Source: Chamaecrista fasciculata (lineage: Eukaryota; Streptophyta; Magnoliopsida; Fabales; Fabaceae). From it: a DNA stretch of 64,000 nt. Under the pieces are notes generated by a model, which saw nothing but the letters and a program-made list of their open reading frames with translations, was not told the origin of the DNA and did not search any database. The DNA is taken from the NCBI GenBank assembly GCA_003254925.1, contig QANZ01055964.1, positions 70,922 through 134,921 of the forward strand, read 5' to 3'. This document shows positions 1-11,950 of the stretch, in pieces (the stretch's first letter is position 1; each line of letters opens with the position of its first letter). The translations under genes were made by a program, and so were the position numbers.

Positions 1-390
1 GTATCAACAGTATTTTTGCCAAGTTTTATTTTGATTTTTAACTACTAAACCTGGTTATATATATTTCTCGATTCAAATTCGAATGTGATGAAACTGAAAC
101 TATTACTTTTGATGATTTTTTTCCTTTTTTAGTTGGGACGATTATCAACAAACAAGATCAAATTTCATGATCAAAAGTGGGTCACTTATTTGATAAAATT
201 GGTCATATACATATATATATATATATATCTTATTTTCAACCAAAATATGACGAAATCAAATTATAAATTACTCTACACAACAAATTAAAAAGAGCTACAA
301 AAAAACTAGTGTCTGTCGTCAATAAAATATTTCCAATTCCTTCATGCATGCATGCTTAATTAGGATATATATATATATATACATACATAC

Positions 391-1578
391 CTGGAGATCA
401 AAGGGTGCGAGCCAAGGCACATAATCAGCAATATTAAAAGCTGCACCCAAGTGAAACCACTTTCCCACAAGCCCTTTCAAATCAATCTCATCATCATTCT
501 TATTACTACTTCCAAATATCATCTTATAAACAATATTCTCCAAAACCCCATGCAACTTTTCACTAAGGTTGACGACTTCACCCATAGTCGTTGCTTCCTC
601 TAGTGACTTCACTAAATCTACCACCTCCTTCTTTCTCAACCCACCAAACATGTCCACTTTTGAAGTACTAAGAAGATGAAGAGTGAACATTTTCTTCATG
701 TCTCGCCAATATGACCCATACTCGGAGAAAGCCACACCCTTTGTGCCATAGAATATGTAGTCCGTGGCTTGGTTCTTTGGACGGCTAGCGAAAGTGGGCT
801 CGTGGGTCTTCAGGAATAGCTCGGCTGCTTCCGGCGATGACACCACGATGGTCGGGATTTGACCGAGCCGTAATGACATGATGGGTCCGTATTTTTTGGC
901 TAAAGATTCAAGTTTCCGGTGAGGGAGCTTACCTAGCAAATGTAGGTTTCCGATCATGGGGATACCCATTGGACCTGCAATATTGTCACAAATTCTATTC
1001 TCATGAATCTTTAATTTTGTGTCTTAAGATATTTTTTATTTTAATCACAAAGTTCTACAGTTAGTCTTACAATATGTAGAACCTTTTGCAAATATATGAG
1101 ACAAATTCTATAACCTGACTAAAAGATATGAGACCAAATTTCTACAACACATGAATAAAAGATATAAGACCAAAAGTGTAACAAAAAAAGATATGAGACC
1201 AAATTGAGATTTCAGCAAAAGATATGAGACCAAAAATACACTTTGACCATATTTGTATCATAACACTATTTTTTTAGAGTACACTAGGCTAACAGATGAT
1301 GACACAAAAAAAAGTTAAACATTTAATTTGTAAGCGTATAGGAATTTTTTTTTTTTTAAAGAAAAGTTAGCATACATGTTAGGGTTAATTTCTTTGTAGG
1401 TGAAAAAAAATAATTAATGATTCACATGTAAAATGTAAGTATGAACCTATATACCTGGTGGACATTTTGGACCATGTTTGCTCTGATGATTCTGACGCAG
1501 TAAGGCAGATAGAACGTATATGACAGTCAGAAAGAGGAATATTATTGCAGGAATAATGGCTATTGTTGAAGTAAACAT
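391..1578 (-). CDS. CYP736A: P450 gene A, CYP736A-like, exons 1-2 (3' part outside window)
   Basis: This is the 5' part of a microsomal cytochrome P450 monooxygenase. Exon 1 (1455-1578) encodes a hydrophobic N-terminal anchor followed by the Pro-Pro-Gly-Pro hinge; exon 2 (391-974) encodes helices A to G and ends at Asp-Leu-Gln. Splice sites fit: the donor after 1455 and acceptor before 974 split a Gly codon, and the donor after 391 reads GTATGT. The C-helix reads YWRDMKK, so the usual Arg of WxxxR is Lys. The last exon, with I helix and heme Cys, is not in bases 1-390, so it lies to the left of the window or is lost. The family (CYP71 clan) is clear from the resemblance to CYP736A proteins; the substrate cannot be read from sequence. 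Whether the gene is intact is unknown. Confidence 0.85.
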
Positions 1579-1680
1579 ATTGTTTGGGAGAAGTTAGCTA
1601 GCTTATTTTGATTTTCTTGACTGAAAATGGAGGAAATTCCTAGGGATAATTCGTCTTATTAATTAATTAGTACCATTTGA

Positions 1681-1809
1681 TATATATAGGGATCGGATGG
1701 CTGATTAACATAAGAGATTAAGATAATTATATATATATAGTAATGGTCAAGGTTTGGTTAATGCTATATATATTTACCCACGAGTTTCAGCATGAATTAG
1801 ATATTCCAC
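1681..1809 (-). promoter_or_regulatory. Promoter of P450 gene A: TATA box and conserved upstream motif
   Basis: A TATA-like run lies at 1681-1689, about 105 bp before the ATG at 1578. A second block at 1784-1809 contains TTTCAGCATGA followed by GATATTCCAC on the plus strand. The same pair recurs upstream of genes B, C and D, so it is either a conserved regulatory site or simply retained by recent duplication. Confidence 0.5.
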
Positions 1810-2131
1810 CTAATCCACAATATAAAAAATTTCCACGTATCTGCATGAAATAATATCTTTTGTCAGTGTTAATTAACAAAAATAAATAATAAGGCTCCAG
1901 GTATTTTTTATGCCCGGAAAAGAATTGAGATATATTTGCAAGAAAGCTAGCATATCGTTTTTAATTTTCGTCATTATGCTTCTTCAACAATTAAATCAGA
2001 CGAAACATTAAAAAAAATAAAAAGGCACAAAAGTATCTTTAGTCCCTAAAATATAGGGTAAGTCTCAAGTGTACTTCCAAATCTTTTTTATTGTCAACAT
2101 ACTATACCCTAAAACTTACATTAGACTCAAT

Positions 2132-2964
2132 CAAGGTTGCAATTTGCGATTGCGGCTGCATTTGTGATTATTGTGGTTGCGAGTATTGTGGGTGTTACGA
2201 TGCGGGTTGCGGTTACTGCAGCCGTGAATTTTTTTAAAATTGTACAAAATGCTAAATTTTTAAAGTTTAAGATATTAATATATTTATGACAAAACATACA
2301 TATACATATATATATATATAAATATAAGCATATTTTCATTATTTAAAAATCTTTCACCAAATATTGAATGGTGTAAAATTTATCATACCATTAATGTTGT
2401 CAATGAGCATATGGTGGTGCACTAGTACGTGCTACCTGTTTTTATTTATTTATTTTATAATATATTAGTATAAATTTGATGGTTATAGAATTTTTAAATT
2501 AGTTTGACTATTTGGTAATTGTTAGACAACTATTATGAATGAATATCAACATTACCTTCATCAAAATTCAAATATAACATTGAATGAAATTTTAAATGGG
2601 TGCACTGTGATTACAAAGCGCAGTAGTGCGCACATATGCTCTGTTTTTTACCCATCTCTATTTTTTTATCACACATATTTCTGCACCTCATCTTCTTCTT
2701 CACAGGTTTCTGGACAAATAAGTGCATCCAATCTCTTCCTCACTGTGTCTGGTCCCTTCCATATCAAAAACATGTAAAATAAAAACAGAGCAGTGCCGCA
2801 ACATAACTGCATTTCGACTATATCTCCGTTACGTTGCGGTCGCAACACCAATATGTTACAGCGCAACACTGTGATTTAGATTCACCCCGCAATTAATGAG
2901 GTTGCGGAGCATGTCACAACCGCAATATTGCGGCCAATGATGTAGTTCGCAATTTGTAACCATG
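2132..2964. mobile_element. Inverted-repeat (hAT-like MITE) element, degenerate
   Basis: The ends are imperfect inverted repeats (CAAGGTTGCAATTTGCGA on the left, the complement of TCGCAATTTGTAACCATG on the right), followed by GC-richer 'TGCGGTTGCGG' type motifs at both ends. The 8 bp flanks gactcaat and gacttagt match at 6 of 8 positions, as expected for an old hAT-type target duplication. No transposase coding is visible; the reading frames inside are chance. Confidence 0.45.
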
Positions 2965-3120
2965 GACTTAGTGTCAAACCAAGGCTCAAACCTAGCCAAT
3001 AAAATTAACAAAAAATACTGCTGTGCCTCCATATAAACTTTGTTGAATACTTGAACTGTTACATGTGTAAACTTCTAAACTTAAAATAGTACATAAAAAT
3101 GTGACTGTTTATTTGAAGCA

Positions 3121-4340
3121 ATTTTTTTTTTTTTTGATAATAAACGAAATTCATTAAGAAAACAAGGAAAACAGTAACATAGGTTGTATAACAGTTTAGA
3201 GGTTATACTACTCGATTACAACTAAGGGGACTAATAGCTGGAGAAGATAAATTACAAACCATACTACTAGGCATATTACTAGATGAATTACAAATTGAAA
3301 TACTGGAAATATTACTAGTCCTAGGATAGGAGTGATGCATATAATCATAAAAGCAAGACAAAGAGATAAAGCTTGGCATAGATGATGAAAAGATAGTCTT
3401 TGGGGAGAGATTTGCTCATCCCCAGCTTGCTAAGAGGTCTGCCGGTTGGTTAGCTTCCCTAAAAATGTGTTGAATTTGAGCTTCTTCAAAGAGAGTCAGG
3501 TAGCATTTGCAATTGTGAATAAGAGAGAAGAGATGGTGGTGAGATGAACCGCGAGAGAAGAGTCTGTTTCAACAATAATATGAGTGATATTTAGTTCTTT
3601 AGCAAGCTGAAGGCCATGAAGGATACTCCATAGCTCTGCCTTTAAAATGTTTCCTGCACCAAGAAAGATGGAAAAACCAGACAACCAATTTCTAGTATAA
3701 TCTCTAATAATTCCGCCGGCACCAATTAAGTTATCCTTTGCAGATCCATCACAGTTTAATTTAAAAAAGGGCATAGAGGGTTTAGTCTAAGAAATGTAAG
3801 AAGTAGTAGAAGATGAAGAAGACAAATGAGAAACAATTTCATTTGAGAAGAGGTAATAAAACTCAATAGCTTCAGCTATACTGTTTTTGGTAATAAGAGA
3901 AGGATTGAAAGGAATCTTGTTAAACAAAAGATTATTTCTAGCAATCCATATGTTTCTAATCACGATGATGAAGAGGATATGCCAAGGAATAAGAAGATTG
4001 AATTTTTTTTATGATTACTATGAAATTTTAACCAAACAGGGAAGGTGGTGTTGTTAATAAAAGCGGGAGGGTCAAGGGAACTCCATATGGTAGAGACTTT
4101 AGAGTAATTTCTAAGAAGATGATCTAAACTTTCAATGGTATCCTGACATAAAACACACAAAGGGGAGGGAGCACACTTTTTATTGAAGAGGATACTATTT
4201 GTAGGTATAGCATTGTTGAGGGATTTCCAAAGAAAGAGAGAATAACTAGGAGGGAGATTTATTTTCCAGATCCAAGAATGTTCAAAAGGTTGGCAGTCTT
4301 TGAAAAGAGAAAGGTAAGCAGAAAAAGAGGAAAAAATGTA
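3121..4340 (-). mobile_element. LINE (non-LTR retrotransposon) 3' fragment: zinc-binding RT and RNase H domains
   Basis: On the minus strand, 3960-4260 translates to a zf-RVT type segment (…LPPSYSLFLWKSLNNAIPT… followed by CVLCQDTIESLDHLL). 3496-3774 then translates to an RNase H-like domain (FKLNCDGSAKDNLIGAGGII, then AELWSILHGLQLAKEL and VETDS). The element ends in a 3' tail whose poly(A) is seen as a run of T at 3121-3136. The reverse transcriptase core is missing and stop codons separate the domains, so it is a dead 5'-truncated copy. Confidence 0.85.
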
Positions 4341-4785
4341 AATAAAATTTTCATTATCAACGAGATTTGAGTTTAGCAGAATAGGTTAAATTTTCACAAT
4401 GTAGTGAACTCATGTTTGGATTCTCATTGAAAAAAGTACTCACATTTAGTGTTTGATGATGTCTCAAATAAAATTGTCGATACATGTGAAAAAAAAAAAT
4501 TAAATGAAATACTCATTTAATTTTATATATTAGTTAATAGTAATTGAATATATATATATATATATAAAGAATTTTATTTTTTTTATCATATTTAAATTTA
4601 CAAGCAGTTTAATGACATATAATAAAATCATATCATATATTATATAAAGATATCCTGTATAATTATAACGATCTTGTTTCAACATTGATAATCCGCAAGA
4701 AATCAATCGTATCTTTATCGAATAATAATAATCATAAAATAAAGTAAATGTGGCCTTTACGTGTTGATATGCATGTTAAGTTATG

Positions 4786-4865
4786 TTAAATTGAACGAAG
4801 GAGATAGAGAATACAATCACGCATAGTTCTTCTAAGGCTAATGCTACATAACAAACTATCATCAT
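4786..4865. repeat. Block shared with the region upstream of gene B
   Basis: Two short strings, ggagatagagaata and taatgctacataacaaacta, occur here and again at about 12,470-12,520 in the same order. One lies 3.2 kb upstream of the gene A start and the other 2.2 kb upstream of the gene B start, so they look like leftovers of the same duplicated segment. The rest of 4341-5070 is AT-rich with no gene. Confidence 0.45.
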
Positions 4866-5070
4866 TCAAGGGCCATATATATATGGGATAAAACTTAAAA
4901 GTATAGAATTAAGAAAATAATTTAATATATATATTATTGAATTATTTTTTACAGAATAAATTTAGAAAAAATATTCTTGGCTAAAAATTTTAAATTGATT
5001 TTGATGATGTCAAATTATAAGTTGAATTTATTTGAAAAATAATGACTCTTTGAAGGAACTGTATATAAAT

Positions 5071-5310
5071 CACTAAAAAATGGGGTATTTAGTGGCGGTT
5101 TAACATTTAGCGGCGGTTTTTTCCGCTGAAATATTGTTCCAGCGGTTTTCCTAAACCGTCGGCATTCTTAGTGTCGCAAACATTCAGCGGCGGTTTTATA
5201 TGACCGCCGCTAAATGATTTCCTCAATTTTTGCCATTTAGCGGCGGTTTTTTCGTTGCCACAAAACTGTTTGCAAATTTTGACTTCTTACATTTAGAAAC
5301 CGCCGCTAAT
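5071..5310. mobile_element. CACTA-type transposon terminus with subterminal repeats (fragment)
   Basis: The block begins with CACTAAAAAATGGGG and carries several direct and inverted copies of TTTAGCGGCGGTTTT, the arrangement of subterminal repeats in En/Spm (CACTA) elements. I find no matching TAGTG end downstream, so this seems to be one truncated end. Confidence 0.5.
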
Positions 5311-6560
5311 ATTGTTGTTGCTGTTATTATTATTTTTATTATTTATAATATTGTTGTTACTGTTATTATTATTATTATTATTTATATTTGATATACTTTT
5401 AAAGACAATAAATAAATGCTAATATTTCTGAAAATATATTAATAGATGATTTCAAAATAAATATCTTCAATAATACCTAATAGCAAATTTCAAAAAAGAA
5501 AAAAGCAAATAAAATTTTGTCCACTAAAAATATAGAGAGTCGTAGACTGTCTTGTCCATCGTATCGAGTTTCCTGCAAAAATAAAATACAACTTTAAATT
5601 ACAAATAAAGTTGATATATAAATATACATTTCTTAATATTTAGTTTTTAATACACTACAAATAAATAATGATAGAATATAGCTAAATAAATAGATAAATA
5701 ATAGTATTAATATTTATCGTTGATATTATATAATTAGAGATAATGATATTTTTAATATTAAGTGATCAAAGATATTATAATTATGTTTAAAGTTTGAAAG
5801 ATATTTTAATAGCTGAATAGATCTCAACCGTATATTTGGTTACTTGATGGACGTACCAGATTAAAACTTAAAACCTATTTAAATTGGTCATCTCTCTACC
5901 CATAATGGGATAACACATTTATGAGAATTAGGTCAAAAAACAATCACTCTGAATCTTCCATCACTAAAGAAACCTGTGTGTCATTAAATATAAGGGAAGA
6001 GAGAGAAATCAATTTAACAAGATCAAGATCAAGAATTCAAGATCAAGTATGTATTCTTGAGTTAATTAGAAAAGTTATGAGATTTCAAGAACTTGGAATT
6101 TAAAGAGTTTGATTATGTTTTTGAGAATGATAAATCTAACCAATAATGCCAAATCTTTTCCTATTGGACAAAAATCAACAGTAAAGAGGTAAAAAACGAA
6201 AGAAAAGAGAAACAAAGTAAAGAGGTATTGTAATTCGATCCTACAGTATTATATACGATAAGGACTATTACATATAAAAAATAATACAGCTGGCAATACC
6301 GATTTTAGAATGACATTTGACAATTAAATATGTATTATTATAAATTATAATCACATTATTCATAATAGACTTACATTCAACAGAGCTACAATATCATCAT
6401 CATCATCATCCACACTAACAATAATATGTACATTGAAATATTGACTTAGAACTTATATAACGTACATACCCATAAAAGTAATACAAAAATCACGTACCAA
6501 ATTACAAACCACATTATTTAATAATTTGTGTGTGACACTAATTAACGTACATAAATTTGA
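5311..6560. other. AT-rich spacer, no gene seen
   Basis: This is the 3' flank of gene B. It holds short simple repeats, including a (CAT)n run near 6393-6408. No coding region, RNA gene or intact transposon is recognised. Confidence 0.6.
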
Positions 6561-9500
6561 TTAATGATCATGAGGCAGATGAGCAAGCCGATTAGTTGGC
6601 ACAACTAACAAGGGCTTAGATCTTGGTGTTGAGAGGCCAAAAGTCTCTGTCATATCCAACTCATAAGGATCTATCCCACCATCAAGCTCCCAATCAAAGC
6701 AATGCACTAATTGAGCTAACACAAGTTTCATAGTACCCACACCCATGTGGATTCCCGGACATTTTCTTCGACCCGACCCAAATGGTATTAATTGAAAATC
6801 ATGCTCTTCAAGGTCTATCTCACTGTTCAAAAATCTTTCCGGGTAAAACACGTCAGCATTTTCCGACCACACCTTAGGATCTCGCCCTATAGCCCACACA
6901 TTAATCAGGATTTGTGAGTTTTTCTCTATGTTATATCCATTAACTGTAACGTTTTCAATGGATGCTCGAGGGACAAATGGTGCAACAGGATGAAGTCTAA
7001 ATGTCTCCTTCACCACCATATTCAAATAATTCAACTTTGATAAATCAATTTCTTCCACTATTCTTTTCATTCCAACCACTTTTTGTAGCTCATGTTGGAG
7101 ATTCTTCATCACTCTTGGATTCCTTAGGAGCTCCGAAAAACCCCACTCAATGGCCAGAGCAGAATTATCATATGAAGCAGAAAGAATCTCTAATGTAATA
7201 GCCTTGACATTTTCTCGATTGAATTCAAGGTTTTCTTCATCCTTGTCTTTGGGTTGGTGCTTAATTAATGAGAGTAATGTGTGTATAAAGTCCTCATGTT
7301 GTGCATGGTTTTGTACATTTGAGGCTTCATCGTGCTCGTTCATTATCTTCTCCAAAATTTTATCAATTGCTTTAATTGTTTCCTTTGAGCGTCGTGTCAA
7401 TCCCTGATCAATGTATATATATACCTTTGTTATTGATTATAAACCTTTGGTCTATGAAAATAGTAATAATACTAGCTAGTCTCTTTCCAATCCTATATTT
7501 TTTTTAAACCATCTCAATTTGTAGTCTCAAAGTTAATATATTAATGCCTAGATGACTTAATTAACAATATCTTTTTACATGACAGTTTTTTGTGAGAAAT
7601 TAAAAATGATTAAATTAAACTATGTTAATTATCTTTTGCAAAAACTTAATTTAGTTGATTTCGGATCATGAGTTTGAAGGTGTTTTAGTTTTACTTGAGA
7701 TATAATTTTGCTATGTCATGTATAAAATATAAGTAAGGATATACAAATTAGCATGTTATTACATCATATAATTTAATGATGCTTTTTAAACTATTTAGAT
7801 TATTTTGGCAAAAAAAAAGATTATTTTGGAACGTGAAAAAAATATTTTTGAATTTTTCTTTTCAAATCATATGAAACATTTAGAGCCAAAATAAAATTTT
7901 GGCAAAATTACTTTGGTACCCCCAAAGTATGAAGTTAATTTCAGTTGTACCCTCAAAGTTTTTTGTGTCAATGATACTCCCATCAATTGACCAAAATAAA
8001 ACGTTTGGGATAAAATTGAAATTGATCTCATATTTTGGGGTACCAAAAGTACTTTTGTCTTAAATTTTTCTCATTGTTTTTATATTAAAATAAGATTTCA
8101 ACATATAATGCATGGACAATGACATTTTTTTAAGACAACATTAATTGATTAAAAAAAACATTGATTAACTTATATGTTACCTGAAGATCAAATGGTGCTA
8201 GCCAAGGCAAATAATCTGCAAAATTAATAGCTCCAACCAAACCCAAACCTTGAGTGATAAGACCCTTCATATCATATTCATCATCCTTACTGCGTCCAAA
8301 TATAATCTTAAACACTATATCTTCCAAAAGCTCATGCACCTTCTCACTAAGGTTCACAACTTCACCCATGGTTGCAGCTTTCTGAATTGACTTCACCATA
8401 GCTCTTACCTCCTTCCTCATCACAACACCATAAGGCTCCAATTTTGAAGCACTCAAGAGATGTGAAGTGCACAATTTCCTAATGTCTCGCCAATATGAAC
8501 CATACTCACAAAAGGCCATGCCCTTGTTACCATAAAATATGTGTTCTGTGGCTTGAATTTTGGGACGATTTGCAAAAGAATGATCATGGGTCTTGAGAAA
8601 TAGTTCAGCTGTTTCAGCAGAGGACACCACAATGGTTGGGACTTGTCCTAATCGAAGGGACATGATGGGTCCATACTTTTTGGCTAGAGATTGAAGGCTT
8701 CGATGTGGGAGTGACCCTAAAATGTGTAGGTTTCCGATGATCGGTAAAGCTAAGGGACCTAATCGATGATAATATATACAATGAATTAGTTTTGTATTTG
8801 ATTCTTATCTTTTCCTCCTACAAGTATTTAACAAACAATATAAACAATATAGACTTAATTAACTCTTAACTATTAATAACCAAAGTTTAAAGATTTATAA
8901 AGTTGGAATCGGTTAAAAAAAAAAGGCTAAAGTGTAAATTTGGTCTTTTATCTTTTGCTCAGTTCCCAATTTGGTCCCATATCTTTTTTTATTGCACTTA
9001 TGGTCCCATATCTTTAGGTCAGGTCCCAATTCGGTCCTAAATCTTTTTTTTATGCAAATTTGATCCCATATCTTTGGGTTAATTGCATAATTGGTCTTAT
9101 ATCTTTGGGTTAGGTTTAAAAATGGTCTCATATCTTTACAAAAGGATCAACGAATGGTTGATCGTTTTGCAAGGATATGAGACTAATTCTGCAACTTGAC
9201 TAAAAGATATGAGACAAAAAATTATATGAGACCAAAATTGGGACATTTTGCGATGATATAGAACCAAAACTGCAACAAAAAATATACATAACTAAATTGG
9301 GAATTGAGCAAAAGATATGTGACCAAATTTACGCTTTGACAAAAAAAAAAACTAAAACCTTACTTTGATCACTTAATATTTTTTTCCCTCATGTTTGGTC
9401 CTTTTAAGATTTTCTTTATTTATTTGGTATCTAACAAATCTCCTTTTTAAATTTGTTTTCTTTTTAATATATGGTTTGAGAGACCAATTATCAAAGGCCA

Positions 9501-10249
9501 CAAAGTAAAGCCTTTGGATCCTTTGTCATAAAGCTACACACATGACATAATATTATTGGTCCTCTATTGTACGACACCAATATCATATGATGACACACAT
9601 GACATAATATTATTGGTCCTCTATCGTACAACACCAATATCATATGATGACGGAATCCTTTTCCTAAAGTCATATATAATAGCAAAATATATATATATAT
9701 ATACTAGGGCCTTTCCATGCCCTAACGGGCATGAAAATATGTACGTAACGTTTGATTTAACATTTGTAATTATTCAGTGACTAAATAGTATATTTTTATT
9801 ATTCAAGGACTAAATCGTTAGAAGTGTGAAAATTAAAAGACCAAATAATAAGTTTTCACTTTCTTAGATCTCATCTACTACTTTCTCTCCCATTATCTAT
9901 ACAGTTAGCCAATTATCAAGTTCCACATGTTTATTTCTTATTTTTTTAATTTTTAATTTAATTATTTTTGACCAACCAAAAACACCCTCACACATATAAT
10001 ATAGTAAAGTTTTTTTTTAATTTTTAATTTAATTATTTTTTATCAACCAAAAACACCCTCAAACATATAATAATATAATATAGATATATAATAAAAATGT
10101 AGATATATGTTAAATAACAAAAACATAATTAAATGTATACCTGGTGCACGCTTCCGAGCATCTTTGTTGTTTGGGTGGAAGAAGGAAAATAGAATGTATA
10201 TGAATGTCAAAAGCAGGAATGCCGGAATGACTATTGTTGAAGGTAACAT
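6561..10249 (-). CDS. CYP736A: P450 gene B, CYP736A-like, complete (3 exons, 509 aa)
   Basis: Exons are 10141-10249, 8181-8758 and 6561-7403; all junctions are GT/AG and keep the frame, giving 509 residues. The order is: hydrophobic anchor (residues 1-25), RKRAPGP hinge, C-helix WRDIRK, I helix, K-helix ETFR (ExxR), FYPERF, and the heme loop [10 protein letters not shown] with its Cys ligand. The I helix reads ASYDNSA where paralogues have ASYDTSA or SYETST, so the conserved Thr (oxygen activation) is Asn (codon 7164-7166). By family it is an ER-bound monooxygenase using NADPH-P450 reductase; the substrate is unknown. Intron 1 contains an inverted-repeat element, a tandem repeat and a Helitron. 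The frame is fully open, so it may be expressed, but activity is uncertain because of the I-helix change. Confidence 0.9.
7901..8060. repeat. Small fold-back repeat in intron 2 of gene B
   Basis: The left arm (aaaattactttggtacccc) and right arm (ggggtaccaaaagtactttt) are inverted copies about 160 bp apart. This is a MITE-like element without coding sequence. Confidence 0.5.
8923..9340. repeat. Fold-back repeat of the 'ggtcccatatctt' family in intron 1 of gene B
   Basis: The left arm starts with gtgtaaatttggtc and the right arm ends with gaccaaatttacgc, with many internal copies of gaccaaat/cccatatctttt. Related arms occur at 1100-1250, 13140-13262, 27045-27412, 51272-51702 and 54736-55160. 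Confidence 0.6.
9537..9651. repeat. Tandem duplication, two ~57 bp units
   Basis: The unit acacatgacataatattatt followed by ggtcctctat…catatgatgac occurs twice in direct order with three or so mismatches. It lies in intron 1 of gene B. Confidence 0.75.
9704..10084 (-). mobile_element. Non-autonomous Helitron in intron 1 of gene B
   Basis: Read on the minus strand, the element begins with TCTATATTATATTATTATAT after an A and ends with a hairpin (CATGCCC-GTTA-GGGCATG), a short spacer and CTAG followed by T. These are the Helitron hallmarks. The body is closely similar to 60282-60581, which has the same ends. Near its 5' end this copy carries an extra partial duplication of the 'accaaccaaaaacaccctca' block. 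There is no Rep/helicase coding. Confidence 0.75.
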
Positions 10250-10320
10250 CTTCGATCAATTATATATTTTTTTCTCCTTTCAGTGAAAATGGACATGCTA
10301 CCTATCGATTCTTCTTAACA

Positions 10321-10410
10321 CTATATATAGAGATCGAGTAATTAGGAAATTAATTAATGCCAAATATAGCCCATGTGTAATGTGTTTCAGCATGATTATT
10401 GACATTCTAC
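10321..10410 (-). promoter_or_regulatory. Promoter of P450 gene B
   Basis: A perfect TATA box (CTATATATAG) lies at 10321-10330, 72-81 bp before the ATG at 10249. The shared motif TTTCAGCATGA is at 10385-10395, followed by GACATTCTAC. Spacing and order match genes A and D. A TRIM retroelement begins 217 bp further upstream. Confidence 0.55.
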
Positions 10411-10626
10411 TTAATTATCTTCCGAAACAAATCTACAATTTAATGGACCTACTAAACTTGTTAGGTATTTTTCTATGTATAAGTACACTTAGAGCAGTTA
10501 TGGAGAAACAAAATAAATAAATAAATAAAAGTAGTGTTTATTTTATTTTTTATAAAATGTTGATGACGACTTATAATATATATAATCTACAAAATCTTTT
10601 GATTGTGCTAATCATATATATATCTT

Positions 10627-11572
10627 TGTAGGGCTTATTCATTTAAGTCCCACATCTTGTGGGAATAAAATTGAGAGTGTGGGGCTTATATAAATAGGAA
10701 TGAGATATGAGCTTTTAAGGTACCACGACTTACATAAATATTTAAAGGGCATACTGGAGTTTGGGTAATTATGTATCATTTGTGAGAGAGGGTTTACAAT
10801 TTTCTCCAGTCAAAAATTATATTGAGGAGGGTTTGTAATTTTTCCGTGCAAAAATACAAATAGTGAAGTTTGTCCTAGTGGGACCGTAGAGTAGGTCTTG
10901 AGGCACCAAACCACGTTAAACTTTTGTGTTTGTTTCTGTATTTTCTCTTCCTTTATTTGTTGTGTGGGTTGTGCTTTCGCCCAACAAGTGGTATCAAAGC
11001 CAGGTTCTTGTCGAGGGAAGAAGAAGGGAGAGGAAGGAGCAAGTGGGTCAGCGACGAGAAGATACCACACAAATTATTTGAGAGAGAACTAGAGTGTTCT
11101 CTTAGAATAAATGAAGATTAGAAAAGTTGAGAATAAAGAGATCGAGGTCATTTTTCTAATAGAGTGAGATGATGTGGGACTTTGGATGAAGGGAGAATTT
11201 GTTGGGTTTCTTCCAAAGTCCCACATCGGTGGGATTGAAAAAAATTAAGAGTGTGAGGCTTATATAAATATGAATGAGATATGAGCTTCTAAGGTACCAT
11301 AACTTACACAAATATCCTAAAGGGTGTAATAGGGTTTGGGTAGTTGTGTGTCATTTGTGAGAGAGAGTTTACAATTTTCTTCAGTAAAAAATTGTATTGA
11401 GAATGATTTGTAATTTTTCCGCGCAAAAATCACAAATAAGAAAGTTTGTCCCAATGGGACCTTGAAGTAGGTCTTGAGGCATCGAATCACGTTAAAGTTT
11501 TGTGTTCGTTTCTCTATTTCCTCTTCATTCCTTTATTTGTTGTGTGGGTTTCGTTTTTAATTTGCCCCCACA
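10627..11572 (+). mobile_element. TRIM-like miniature LTR retrotransposon
   Basis: Two direct long terminal repeats (10627-10986 and 11200-11572, starting TGTAGGG or TGTTGGG and ending CCAACA or CCCACA) flank only 213 bp. Immediately after the first repeat, 10989-11002 reads tggtatcaaagcca, the initiator-Met-tRNA primer site of plant copia elements. A purine tract (gaagggagaa) precedes the second repeat. No gag or pol is present, so it is a non-autonomous TRIM or an internally deleted copy. The 5 bp flanks atctt and atttg no longer match. Confidence 0.8.
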
Positions 11573-11761
11573 ATTTGGAATATTATTATGTATTGATCGG
11601 TAATAAAAAAATTAATTATTTAGAGGGAGATAAAGAAAGAACGTTACTTGGAGATTAACGATCTAAACATAATTAAAAAATATTTTAAAATTGAGGCGAT
11701 GTGTTAATTTGTATATATATAATTTTATCAACATTACATTTGAATAAAAGATTATGCGGTC

Positions 11762-11950
11762 ATCCGTACGAGCGTGGCCTAATGATTTTTTACTTGGTCC
11801 CTTAATCAAGTGGTGAGGGTTCGTATTCCACCTTTGAGTATAGAAAACATTTTGTGGCCAGTCGTTTACCCTTAAATGAAACCCAACGACGGAGGAATTA
11901 GTCCGTGTTCTCGACGGTGGATACCCTTGATTTATACAAAAAAAAAAAAG
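11762..11950 (+). mobile_element. Au-type SINE, plus strand
   Basis: A tRNA-like head with a box B (gagggttcgtattccac, 11815-11831) is followed by the Au-family body (ggaggaattagtcc … ggataccc) and a poly(A) tail at 11939-11950. attatg precedes the element and recurs after the tail, a possible target duplication. Confidence 0.75.

Noticed and set aside
1..390. Search for the missing last exon of P450 gene A at the left edge
   Set aside because: Nothing resembling GLTRR, ExxR or the heme loop is present; this stretch reads as intron.
5650..5670. cactacaaataaataatg as the other end of the CACTA fragment at 5071
   Set aside because: It is in the same orientation as the first end and has no subterminal repeats, so it cannot be the inverted terminus.
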